Shown: in pieces, positions 23,597 to 31,649 of the stretch
Layout: every line of letters starts with the position of its first letter
How positions within the stretch are numbered: position 1 is the stretch's first letter
Assembly (NCBI GenBank): GCA_964371655.1
Contig: CAYJOD010000004.1
Coordinates: 121,650-185,649 of the forward strand
Source of the DNA: CAZGSN01 sp964371655
Lineage (GTDB): Bacteria > Desulfobacterota > Binatia > HRBIN30
DNA: 64,000 nt
Reading direction: 5' to 3'
Made by a program: the position numbers and the translations under genes
The notes under the pieces: generated by a model
Told to the model about the DNA's origin: nothing
The model's input: only the letters and a program-made list of their open reading frames with translations
Databases searched by the model: none

Positions 23597-25199
23597 AATC
23601 TTTACGACGTGGCTTGCCGGCGTGTGTGTCCTGGCCGCCAGCACCATCAGCTACCCGCGATCCATCGGGGCTCAGCAGGAGGATCTCCGCTGCACGACGC
23701 TTGCCTCCCTGGCGCGCTTCACCGTCGTCTCTACCAAGGATACCGCTCGGAGCGATCTGTACCTGGGTGCAGACTCCACCGTCGGAACTACCGATGTCGC
23801 CGGCATCTGCTCGCTGACTTCAGGTACTTGCGAATGTCCGAAGCTGCGCTGCTCCTCGGAGGGGGAGAGGTGCGATGCTGACTCCGACTGCACCGACGGT
23901 GTCTGTGGCGGCGGTGTCTGCGCCTGCGCGCCGCTATCCTGCGCGATCGCCGGACAGCGCTGCATTGGTGACGGAGACTGCTTGGTGGCCGCTCCAGGGC
24001 GGTGCGACCCCCAGACCCATTCGTGCAGTTGTCCGGCGAGTGCCCCGGGTTGCCTGGCGCGCGCCCGGCAGTGCGCTAGCGACAGCGAGTGTGCAGTGCC
24101 GTCGCAGCTGATCGGTCACAGCATCGGCGGAGTGTGCGGCAACGACATGCTGATTACGGCTGGCAGCCGCATGGGCCTTCTGGCATCCCGCGGCGACGTC
24201 GACTTCGGCAGCACTCAGCCGAGATGCCGAATCCTTCGGATCGAGAGCGAGTTCGCCAACACCGCCAACGGCCGCGTGAAGATGGCCCAGCACGCGCCGT
24301 TTCTGGGGCCGGCGTCGCGCCGCAGCGACGGTTCGGCCGCTTGTGCTCCGAACAGTAGATGTGACGCTGACTGCGCCACCGGCCGCCAGCTGGTGCTGGG
24401 CAGGGGCGCGTCTTCGTTCTCGAGCTTTGATGGACAAGCGCGCCGCGGTCTCGCGGGCACCGGGTCATCGCTCAACTTCAAGTTGTGCGACGCTGCCCTG
24501 ACCCTGCTCGAATCGACCGGCAACGACAGCGAGTTCGGCCCATCGCCGTTTCAGAGTGCGATCGAGAGCTACCTGCCGCTTGCAAGCGAGCGCGTCGCTC
24601 TGGGGGCGAGCAACTGTCTTGCGTGTCCATTGGTCACTAGCTCGGACCGCGGCTGCGAAGCGTGTGCCGCCGCCGACGTGGTTCGCACGCGAGCACGAGC
24701 CAAGAAGATCGTGATCACTCTCGGCAGTGGCTTGCAGGTTCTTGATCTGCAAGAGGTGGCCCTGCAGGGGAACTCGGTTCTGGAGCTGCGCGGGCAACGC
24801 GACACGGTGGCGCTGATCCGCGTCGCAAGAGGATTGCGTCTCGGTCCTGAGACGAAGGTGTTGCTGGAGAGCAACGGTACCGGCAACGGAACGCTGCAGG
24901 TCGACAAGGTGCTCTGGGTCGCCATGGGTGGCAAGGGCGGCCGGCCGAACCTGTGGCACGCCTCGACCTTTCGCGGCACTCTGCTGGCGTCCGGGAGAGT
25001 AGGAATCCGGCTCGGCGGCGCGGTTCTGGTGGAGGGCGCCCTGTGGAGCCGCAAGGTGTCGGTCGGGGTCCAGAGTACGGTCCAACATTATCCGTTCAGC
25101 GAGTTGCTGCCGTTGCCCGGTAGCGGTGCGGAGGTGTTTGCGCCGGTGGGGAGCGAGCTGAGGGCGTGCGCGGACGCGATCCTGTCGGCCCCAAAATAG
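23583..25199 (+). CDS. Exported cysteine-rich protein of unknown function
   Basis: A 538-residue protein with GGAGG just before ATG 23583 and a signal peptide ending near SIGAQQ. Residues about 85-170 are Cys-rich with repeated CxxDxDCxxGxC-like units (GERCDADSDCTDGVCGGGVC, then GQRCIGDGDCL), as in dickkopf/EGF-like or MYXO-type extracellular repeats. Residues about 180-520 are beta-rich, with a right-handed-helix-like end: KIVITLGSGLQVLDLQEVAL, VLELRGQRDTVALIRV, FRGTLLASGRVGIRLGGAVL. That end resembles the polysaccharide-lyase-like or choice-of-anchor fold of bacterial surface proteins. No catalytic residues are apparent. It is the last gene before MITE copy 2. Confidence 0.8.
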   Translation: MMSRRIFTTWLAGVCVLAASTISYPRSIGAQQEDLRCTTLASLARFTVVSTKDTARSDLYLGADSTVGTTDVAGICSLTSGTCECPKLRCSSEGERCDADSDCTDGVCGGGVCACAPLSCAIAGQRCIGDGDCLVAAPGRCDPQTHSCSCPASAPGCLARARQCASDSECAVPSQLIGHSIGGVCGNDMLITAGSRMGLLASRGDVDFGSTQPRCRILRIESEFANTANGRVKMAQHAPFLGPASRRSDGSAACAPNSRCDADCATGRQLVLGRGASSFSSFDGQARRGLAGTGSSLNFKLCDAALTLLESTGNDSEFGPSPFQSAIESYLPLASERVALGASNCLACPLVTSSDRGCEACAAADVVRTRARAKKIVITLGSGLQVLDLQEVALQGNSVLELRGQRDTVALIRVARGLRLGPETKVLLESNGTGNGTLQVDKVLWVAMGGKGGRPNLWHASTFRGTLLASGRVGIRLGGAVLVEGALWSRKVSVGVQSTVQHYPFSELLPLPGSGAEVFAPVGSELRACADAILSAPK

Positions 25200-25249
25200 G
25201 CGCTGCCCTCAACGTGGAATCAAGAGGCAACCGAGGACTCCGGAGCCTG

Positions 25250-25400
25250 AGAGTTTGTGAATAGATCGATTCAGGGCCTGCGCGGAACTTCGGTGCGCAC
25301 AGCGCACCCTACAAATCCCTCGTCTTTCAGGATCTCCGTAGGGTGCGCCGTGCGCACCAAAGTCTGGCGGACGGGGCCATTGGAGTTATTCACAAACTCT
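25250..25400 (-). repeat. 151-bp MITE, copy 2 (inverted relative to copy 1)
   Basis: AGAGTTTGTGAATA ... TATTCACAAACTCT. Its reverse complement follows copy 1 (20388-20539) along its full length, including GACTTTGGTGCGCAC and GAGGGATTTGTAGGGTGCGC. The pair flanks 4.7 kb. Confidence 0.85.
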
Positions 25401-25500
25401 GATCCCCGCTTAACCTCAGTTTGACAAACCAAGCACTCACCACCATGAGAGTGGTCTGCCGTTTCGGCAGCCCGGCCACGTATCCCAATGGAAGCGAACG

Positions 25501-27870
25501 ATGACGACACGCACCAATCCTCTTGCCTCGGACGCGCTGCGTAAGCTGGATGCCTACTGGCGCGCGGCGAACTACCTCTCGGTTGGCCAGATCTATCTGT
25601 ACGACAACCCGCTGCTTAAGAAACCGCTGACCCTCGCGCACATCAAGCCGCGCTTGCTCGGTCACTGGGGGACGACGCCGGGACTGAATTTCGTATACGT
25701 GCACCTGAACCGCGTCATCAGGGAACACGATCTAAACGTCATCAACATCACCGGGCCGGGCCACGGTGGGCCGGGGCTGGTTGCCAACGTCTACCTCGAA
25801 GGTACCTACAGCGAGATCTATCCGGACATCTCGCAAGACGCGGACGGGATGAAGCGTCTCTTCAAGCAGTTCTCCTTTCCCGGAGGCATCCCGAGCCACG
25901 TCGCTCCGCAGACCCCCGGCTCGATTCATGAAGGCGGCGAGCTGGGGTATGCCCTGTCGCACGCGTATGGCGCGGCGTTCGACAATCCCGATCTGCTGGT
26001 CGCGTGCGTGGTCGGCGACGGCGAAGCCGAGACTGGTCCACTGGCGACGAGCTGGCACTCGAACAAATTTCTCAATCCGGTCCACGACGGCGCCGTGCTG
26101 CCCATCCTGCATTTGAACGGCTACAAGATTGCCGGGCCGACCGTATTGGCGCGCCTTCCCCACGACGAGCTCGAAGCCCTGTTTCGCGGCTACGGCTACA
26201 CCCCTTATTTCGTCGAGGGACGCGAGCCGCTGGCGATGCACCGACGCATGGCCGCCACGCTCGACGTCGTGATCGCGGAGATCCAGGCGATTCAGCGCAA
26301 GGCCCGCAAGCATGGCTTCAAGCAACGACCGCGCTGGCCGATGATTGTCCTGCGTTCGCCGAAGGGATGGACGGGCCCGAAAGTGGTCGACGGTAAGCGG
26401 ACCGAGGGTACATTCCGCTCGCATCAGGTGCCGATGGGCGAGATGAGCCGGCCCGGGCACGTGAAGCTTCTGGAGAAATGGCTGAAGAGCTATCGCCCGC
26501 AGGAGTTGTTCGACCGCGCTGGGCGGCTTCTCCCTGAGCTCGCCGAGCTGGCGCCCAAAGGCGAACGCCGCATGGGTGCCAACCCGCACGCCAACGGTGG
26601 GCTGCTGCTCCACGACCTGCGCCTGCCGGATTTCCGCGCTTACGCCGTCAAGGTCACCAAGCCGGGCGCCGTCACCGCCGAAGCCACCCGCGTGCAGGGT
26701 GAGCTCATTCGTGATGTGGTGAAGCTCAATCCCAAGAGCTTCCGCGTCTTCAGCCCCGATGAGACGACGTCGAACCGCTGGGGCGCGGTGTTCGAGGTGA
26801 CCGACCGCTGCTCGACCGCGGAGATCATTGCCGGCGACGATCACGTCGCGCCCGATGGTCGGGTGATGGAGATGTTGAGCGAGCACCAGTGTGAGGGCTG
26901 GCTCGAAGGGTATCTGCTGACCGGTCGCCACGGCTTCTTTTCCTGCTACGAAGCCTTCATTCACATCATCGACTCGATGTTCAACCAACACGCCAAGTGG
27001 CTGAAGGTAGCGAACCACCTCCCCTGGCGGAGGCCGATCGCTTCCCTGAACTATCTGCTCTCGTCGCACGTGTGGCGGCAGGACCACAATGGCTTCAGCC
27101 ATCAGGATCCCGGCTTCATCGATCACGTCATGAACAAGAAGAGCGAGATCATCCGAGTGTATCTGCCGCCCGACGCGAATACGCTGCTTTCGGTGACCGA
27201 CCACTGTCTGCGCAGCCGCAACTACGTGAATGTGATCGTCGCCGGCAAACAGCCCGAGGCGCAGTGGTTGGACATGGACGCAGCCATCAAACACTGCAGC
27301 GCCGGCATCGGAATCTGGCCCTGGGCCAGCAACGACCGCCGCGGCGAGGTGGACGTGGTGATGGCGTGTGCCGGCGACGTGCCCACCCTCGAAACCCTGG
27401 CGGCGGTGGAGTTGCTACGAAAACATTTCCCCGCCCTGAAGATCCGGGTGATCAACGTCGTTGACTTGATGAAGCTCCAGCCACCGAGCGAACACCCCCA
27501 CGGTCTGAGCGACACGGATTTCGATCTGCTGTTCACCACCGACAAGCCGATCATCTTCGCCTACCACGGCTATCCGTGGTTGATTCATCGGCTCACGTAT
27601 CGGCGCACCAATCACTCGAACCTGCACGTGCGCGGTTACAAAGAGGAAGGCACGACCTCGACTCCGTTCGACATGGTGGTGCTCAACGACCTCGACCGCT
27701 TTCACCTCGTTGCGGACGTCATCGACCGCGTGCCGGGCCTTGGTCCCAACGCGGCCTACGTCAAGCAAGCCATGCGCGACAAGCTCATCGAGCACAAGCA
27801 ATACATCGCCACCTACGGCGAGGACATGCCGGAGATTCGGAACTGGAAATGGGGGGCGCGCAAGAAATAG
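25501..27870 (+). CDS. xfp: Phosphoketolase
   Basis: A 789-residue thiamine-diphosphate enzyme that splits xylulose 5-phosphate (and often fructose 6-phosphate) with phosphate into acetyl phosphate plus an aldose phosphate. The normal family length is about 790-830. Visible motifs: GPGHGGPG (phosphate/ThDP region), SIHEGGELGYALSHAYGA, the ThDP pyrophosphate motif GDGEAETGPLATSWHSNKF, and the C-terminal domain ending KQYIATYGEDMPEIRNWKW, which is typical. It would provide acetyl-phosphate and pentose routing in the cytoplasm. It stands alone; neither acetate kinase nor phosphotransacetylase is nearby. The start is ATG 25501 with GGAAG upstream, 100 bp after MITE copy 2. Confidence 0.96.
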   Translation: MTTRTNPLASDALRKLDAYWRAANYLSVGQIYLYDNPLLKKPLTLAHIKPRLLGHWGTTPGLNFVYVHLNRVIREHDLNVINITGPGHGGPGLVANVYLEGTYSEIYPDISQDADGMKRLFKQFSFPGGIPSHVAPQTPGSIHEGGELGYALSHAYGAAFDNPDLLVACVVGDGEAETGPLATSWHSNKFLNPVHDGAVLPILHLNGYKIAGPTVLARLPHDELEALFRGYGYTPYFVEGREPLAMHRRMAATLDVVIAEIQAIQRKARKHGFKQRPRWPMIVLRSPKGWTGPKVVDGKRTEGTFRSHQVPMGEMSRPGHVKLLEKWLKSYRPQELFDRAGRLLPELAELAPKGERRMGANPHANGGLLLHDLRLPDFRAYAVKVTKPGAVTAEATRVQGELIRDVVKLNPKSFRVFSPDETTSNRWGAVFEVTDRCSTAEIIAGDDHVAPDGRVMEMLSEHQCEGWLEGYLLTGRHGFFSCYEAFIHIIDSMFNQHAKWLKVANHLPWRRPIASLNYLLSSHVWRQDHNGFSHQDPGFIDHVMNKKSEIIRVYLPPDANTLLSVTDHCLRSRNYVNVIVAGKQPEAQWLDMDAAIKHCSAGIGIWPWASNDRRGEVDVVMACAGDVPTLETLAAVELLRKHFPALKIRVINVVDLMKLQPPSEHPHGLSDTDFDLLFTTDKPIIFAYHGYPWLIHRLTYRRTNHSNLHVRGYKEEGTTSTPFDMVVLNDLDRFHLVADVIDRVPGLGPNAAYVKQAMRDKLIEHKQYIATYGEDMPEIRNWKWGARKK

Positions 27871-27928
27871 GAGCTGTGCGGGTCGCGCCGGAAGCCGATT
27901 CGTGCGCGTAGATTTCCGACGGGCGCGC

Positions 27929-28093
27929 CTATTCTTTGGCGTGCGCGTGTCGCCACGTCGCTGCGCTACCGGCGATGCCGTGGACGAGCAGCAGCACCAG
28001 CCCTTTGCCGCCTACTCGGTAGGTGACTCGGTCGCCATCGATCGTGATCGTACGGGTCTTGATTGGCGCCGAACGTGATTTGTCCCAGGGCAT
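27929..28093 (-). pseudogene. Truncated alpha/beta hydrolase
   Basis: A 54-codon frame from ATG 28093 with GGAGG upstream. It reads RTITIDGDRVTYRVGGKG, then LVLLLVHGIAGSAATWRHA, which is the first two strands and the HG oxyanion region of an alpha/beta hydrolase. The frame then stops at HAKE. The nucleophile, acid and histidine parts (another 200 residues) are missing, and downstream lies the end of the phosphoketolase gene. It is a 5' remnant left by a deletion. The ribosome-binding site is intact, so a short peptide may still be made. Confidence 0.6.
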
Positions 28094-28131
28094 GATCTCA
28101 TCGCCTCCAATGAGTGGCTGTCAGGCCACGC

Positions 28132-29667
28132 TCAGAACGCGTAGCCGAGATCCATTTGGAAGATCTGCCCTTCGGTGCTGATACCGTAGTCGAAGCTGAC
28201 GGTGGTGACGAGGTTCCAGATCAGACGGAAGCCGATGCCGTAGTCAGCGCGCCAACCGTCGAACCGCAGCTGCGTGCCGTCGAAGACACGGCCGGCATCC
28301 ACGAACGGGGCGAGGACTGGTCGCAAGTGCTGGCCGAGGACGTACCCACCGTCGAAGATGCTCCAGCGTAACTCCATGTTCACCAGCACGGCGGAGTCGC
28401 CAACGAAGCGTCGATCGACGAAGCCACGCATGGTGGAGAAGCCGCCGAGCCCGCGACGGTCGCGGGTGTTGAATGCCAGAGTCGGCATACTGAAGAAGGG
28501 CACATTGCCGAACTGCATCGAGTACAAACCGCGGCCCGCGAACACCAAGCGCGCGAAGTTGGGGAACACCGCCCTATATCCGGAGGCCGAGAACGTCAGC
28601 CGCTGGTAGTCGAAGTCGGATCCCAGGGCTTTTGTTGAGAGCTCGGCTACGGTCTGCACCAGCACGCCGGAGTACGGATCCGGTTCGAAGTCGAGCGTGT
28701 CCAGGCTTACACCGAGCTTGAGGATGTTGTCGAACCCGCCGCTGCAGCCGGTGATCACTCCCGCCTGGCAGTCGGTGTGCATCCGCGTTGGCTGCTCGGT
28801 CGCTCTGACGTCAGCGCCCGAGGCGTTTTCGGCGTCGACGCTGGAGCCGGTGAAATCGCGGAGATCCGTATAGCGCACGGCGACGCCGAGCAGCGGCCGC
28901 ACGATACCGCCGAACACGTCACGTTCCAGAGCCAGGCCGAAGGCGGTCTCGCGCGACTCGTACAGATCGTACTTCGTGTACGCCAAAGCGTCGACCGCTC
29001 GGCGCAGGGCATTCTGGTAGCCATTGTACGTAGTGAACAATTGCTCCGGGGCACCTGGGAAGTTGAAGTCTCGCATCGACGCTCGCCCGATGCCGAAATA
29101 GTTGTTCAGCGGGTCGATCGCATACTGTACGTCAGCCCGAAGTCGGTACGCGCTGTCGAAGATGTTCGGCTGATCGAGAGTCGCCCCGTAGCGCTGTAGG
29201 CCACTGAGAGCCCCCAAGGCGGTCACCGAAATCTGCTGCCGGTAGGGCGTGGTGCGAAAGAATGGGTCGTCCTTGCTACCGTTGTCGAAGAGGAAGCCGA
29301 CCACGCCCAGGTTGAGCCCGGCCTGCTGGTCCCAGCCGATCGCGGGGACGGCGGTGATGAACCGTCCCTCGCGCTTGTCCTTGAGCAGGAAGTCCGGAAT
29401 CAACGGCCGTCGATCAATGAACTCCGGTCGCGGCACCAGCGGTGGGAGCCGCCACCCCGCTTCGCTTTGAGGGGCGGCCCCCGGCGCGGGCGCCTGCAAC
29501 TGGGTTGGTTCAGAATTCGTTCTTGAAGGGAGGCCGGAAGGGATTTCCAAGCTCGGCGTTGGAACCGTTATCGGCGTTGGTTCGGCCGCAACCGTTGCGC
29601 ACAGCGCCAGCAGGTTCGCTACGGCGGCAAAGCATCGTCCAGTCGGTGTGAGGGGCTGGTCCCGCAT
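28132..29667 (-). CDS. Outer-membrane Omp85/BamA-like barrel protein
   Basis: A 511-residue protein starting at ATG 29667 with GAAGGA upstream. A signal peptide (1-26) is followed by a Pro-rich linker and then a barrel of the bacterial surface antigen (D15/Omp85) type. The L6-loop hallmark is RGLGGFSTMRGFVDRRFVGD, followed by VLVNMELRWSIF, FVDAGRVFDG, DYGIGFRLIW, and the terminal strand ending in GYAF (a C-terminal aromatic, as required for Bam recognition). POTRA domains are absent or very short, so it resembles short BamA-like or patatin-associated barrels rather than BamA itself. It is the only strong outer-membrane assembly-type gene here. Confidence 0.88.
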   Translation of the reverse strand: MRDQPLTPTGRCFAAVANLLALCATVAAEPTPITVPTPSLEIPSGLPSRTNSEPTQLQAPAPGAAPQSEAGWRLPPLVPRPEFIDRRPLIPDFLLKDKREGRFITAVPAIGWDQQAGLNLGVVGFLFDNGSKDDPFFRTTPYRQQISVTALGALSGLQRYGATLDQPNIFDSAYRLRADVQYAIDPLNNYFGIGRASMRDFNFPGAPEQLFTTYNGYQNALRRAVDALAYTKYDLYESRETAFGLALERDVFGGIVRPLLGVAVRYTDLRDFTGSSVDAENASGADVRATEQPTRMHTDCQAGVITGCSGGFDNILKLGVSLDTLDFEPDPYSGVLVQTVAELSTKALGSDFDYQRLTFSASGYRAVFPNFARLVFAGRGLYSMQFGNVPFFSMPTLAFNTRDRRGLGGFSTMRGFVDRRFVGDSAVLVNMELRWSIFDGGYVLGQHLRPVLAPFVDAGRVFDGTQLRFDGWRADYGIGFRLIWNLVTTVSFDYGISTEGQIFQMDLGYAF

Positions 29668-29763
29668 GGAGCTTCCTTCGCTATGGCGATAATATAGCAA
29701 GGACCAGAACACCGTGCCGCTCGTGGACCTGTTGAGAATTGAATGCACTGAGAGACGCCCCCG

Positions 29764-29820
29764 CTCGCATCGGAGAGAGAACGGTTTCCAGTGATGAGAA
29801 TCCGAAGCTCGAAGGATATC
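29764..29820 (+). promoter_or_regulatory. Conserved upstream block of CsbD paralogue 2
   Basis: CTCGCATCGGAGA, then GTTTCCAGTGATGAGAATCC, then AGCTCGAAGGATAT. It matches the block at 12747-12801 before CsbD paralogue 1. Confidence 0.55.
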
Positions 29821-29898
29821 TTGGTATCTTCAGCATGATCGATGCGTATCGGGGCACAGCCGTTGCTCCTGACGTGTGCAGCAAAAGGAGGATCGATC

Positions 29899-30066
29899 AT
29901 GGCAAGTGGCAAGTCCGATGAACTGAAGGGACGCGTGAAGGAAGCGGCGGGGGCCTTGACCGGCGATAAGAAGCTGAAGCGGGAGGGGAAGGCCGACCAG
30001 GCTGTCGGAAAGATCAAGCAGAAGGTAGAGAAGGTCATTGATAAGGTCAAAGATGCGCTCAGCTGA
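29899..30066 (+). CDS. CsbD family stress protein, paralogue 2
   Basis: A 55-residue protein with AAAGGAGG seven bases before ATG 29899. The sequence is canonical CsbD: KSDELKGRVKEAAGALTGDK, then KLKREGKADQAVGKIKQK, ending in lysine-rich helix VEKVIDKVKDALS. Unlike paralogue 1 it has no hydrophobic tail. Small, highly charged and stress-induced in most studied bacteria, with no known activity. The downstream gene is an lmo0937-type membrane peptide, a common partner of CsbD in general-stress clusters. Confidence 0.88.
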   Translation: MASGKSDELKGRVKEAAGALTGDKKLKREGKADQAVGKIKQKVEKVIDKVKDALS

Positions 30067-30086
30067 GTCCTGGCCGGAATTGCTCT

Positions 30087-30120
30087 TGGGATAGCCACCC
30101 ACTGCAACGGCGGTGGGTCG
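30087..30120 (+). terminator. Conserved hairpin downstream of CsbD paralogue 2
   Basis: TGGGATAGCCACCCACTG, then CAACGGCGGTGGGTCG, with CCCAC pairing GTGGG. It matches the sequence at 13099-13132. The function is unproven; mRNA stabilisation is as likely as termination. Confidence 0.4.
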
Positions 30121-30170
30121 TTAGGGATTTGATTCTAGTCGGAGCCACCGCAGGGTGGAGGAGGAGAAAA

Positions 30171-30323
30171 ATGCTCGAAACCATCGCGGTCATCTTGATC
30201 ATCCTCTGGCTACTGGGTCTGGTTTCCTCATACACCATGGGCGGGTTTGTTCACATCCTCTTGGTGGTTGCGGTGGTGGTGATTCTGGTCCGTGTCCTTC
30301 AAGGGCGAAGGCCTCTGGGTTGA
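30171..30323 (+). CDS. lmo0937-type small membrane protein
   Basis: A 50-residue protein with GGAGGAG just before ATG 30171. It reads MLETIAVILIILWLLGLVSS, then YTMGGFVHILLVVAVVVILV, then RVLQGRR. Two spans separated by YTMGG and ending in QGRR are diagnostic of the lmo0937 family of stress-related membrane peptides. No activity is known. It follows CsbD paralogue 2 by 104 bp and probably belongs to the same envelope-stress response. Confidence 0.85.
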   Translation: MLETIAVILIILWLLGLVSSYTMGGFVHILLVVAVVVILVRVLQGRRPLG

Positions 30324-30475
30324 TCGGAGATGCTCTCGCCGCGCCCCGTCCGTCGGTGGCTCGTGGGCACAGAACAGATTCGGTCCCCGTCGATATCCGA
30401 GCGACCGCAGCCGTCAAGCACTTGCGCAGCACGGCGGGCGGCGAAAGGATGGTGGATGCCTGAAAGGGAGAGTGC

Positions 30476-30838
30476 ATGAATGATCGATCCACGACGTTGC
30501 TCCTGATTGCGATCGCGCTGGCGGGATACGGCCTCTACGTCGCAGGCTACGTACCCGGGATGCTCCTCGGGCGGCCGGTGCCGTTGCTGGTGATCGGCTT
30601 CATTCTGCAGGTGGTATGTGCGCTCGCCGCCGCCGTCGGCGTGTGGCGCGGCCGGCCGTGGGCCGCCGGCGCGGTGGTGCTGCTGGGCGTGTGCATAGCT
30701 GCCACCTGGCTTGTCGAGGGGTTCGTTCTCGGCATCGTCGCCTATCTTTACGCCCTGCTGGTCGCGGTCCTCGCCATCGTCGTCGCCTTGGTCATTGCCG
30801 CCTACGTCAACCGTCGGCACGGCCTGCGGATCGACTGA
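30476..30838 (+). CDS. Small multi-span membrane protein
   Basis: A 120-residue protein with GGGAG upstream of ATG 30476. About four hydrophobic spans (about residues 7-28, 36-58, 63-85, 88-112) cover nearly the whole length, and the end NRRHGLRID is polar and cytoplasmic by the positive-inside rule. I recognise no named family. The position after the lmo0937-type gene suggests another member of the stress cluster. Confidence 0.75.
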   Translation: MNDRSTTLLLIAIALAGYGLYVAGYVPGMLLGRPVPLLVIGFILQVVCALAAAVGVWRGRPWAAGAVVLLGVCIAATWLVEGFVLGIVAYLYALLVAVLAIVVALVIAAYVNRRHGLRID

Positions 30839-30899
30839 TCCGGAGCCGAGAGCGGCAGGCGGAATTTGCGGCGCTACAGCCATCCACCGCTATTCCGTT

Positions 30900-31649
30900 T
30901 CACTCGGCTCCCACACCTTGAGCCTTCTTCATGAGATCGCTCAGGAGGCTTGCGGACTTCTCGATCTCGTTCTTGTCCAACCGTAGACGGTATCGGCCGC
31001 GCAGCCGATCGTAACTAAAGTCGAGGTCGTTGTTGCTTAGCAACGCATCGGTTCGATCCGTTCGCGGCAGTTTGATCAGGGCGTGTGTCGTACTCTGCTC
31101 CGGCTCGAAAAGTACAAAGGTGGTATCTCGATTCCAGTGACGCAGGAGGCCGCCAAGCCAGCTTTCTTCCGCCGTCGGCGCTTTGGCAGCTATCGCGGCC
31201 GCTTCAACCGGATCCGGCAGCGCTCGGTGTCCTGTCATCTGCTTGATATGAATGCGGTAGAAGATGGGCGTAAGCTGTTTTGGGTGCTCCGTGGCGACGT
31301 AAGCCGGCTGCCACCACATCGCGCGTTTCTGCAAGACTTCATGCGCGTGGGCGCGCTCTTGCCCGAATTCCGGTGTATCCGGCAACTCCTCGTAACGACC
31401 CAACACAATCACGCTCATCCATTGATGGTGACTGGTGCGTTCATCGATCTCCAGACAAACGAGCGGATTGGAGCGCATCCACTCGATCTTTTGCCCGAGC
31501 ATCGCGAACCCGTAGAGGTGCTTCCCGTCATACGAAAAGTAGATCGGCAGAACATAGGGCTGGTCATCGTGTGCACACGCCAATCTACCGAAACTGACGC
31601 GCTCTAGTGCGGTACGACATTCGTCCTCAGTCATCTCGTGAATCAGCAT
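30900..31649 (-). CDS. Pyridoxamine 5'-phosphate oxidase-like flavin split-barrel protein
   Basis: A 249-residue protein starting at ATG 31649 with AGGAGG seven bases upstream. Residues 1-140 form a PNPOx-like split barrel: MTEDECRTALERVSFGRLAC, DDQPYVLPIYFSYDGKHLYG, FAMLGQKIEWMRSNPLVCLE, and WMSVIVLGRYEEL. Such proteins bind FMN, F420 or heme and act as oxidoreductases or in antibiotic (nitroimidazole-type) resistance. The C-terminal 100 residues (STTHALIKLPRTDRTDALLS and helix NEIEKSASLLSDLMKKAQ) are an extra helical domain not typical for the smallest members. Convergent with the stress cluster on its right side. Confidence 0.82.
   Translation of the reverse strand: MLIHEMTEDECRTALERVSFGRLACAHDDQPYVLPIYFSYDGKHLYGFAMLGQKIEWMRSNPLVCLEIDERTSHHQWMSVIVLGRYEELPDTPEFGQERAHAHEVLQKRAMWWQPAYVATEHPKQLTPIFYRIHIKQMTGHRALPDPVEAAAIAAKAPTAEESWLGGLLRHWNRDTTFVLFEPEQSTTHALIKLPRTDRTDALLSNNDLDFSYDRLRGRYRLRLDKNEIEKSASLLSDLMKKAQGVGAE

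Noticed and set aside
25732..27294. Leftward open frame of 520 codons opposite phosphoketolase
   Set aside because: Antisense shadow of a highly conserved enzyme gene; His/Asp/Val-rich with no motif.
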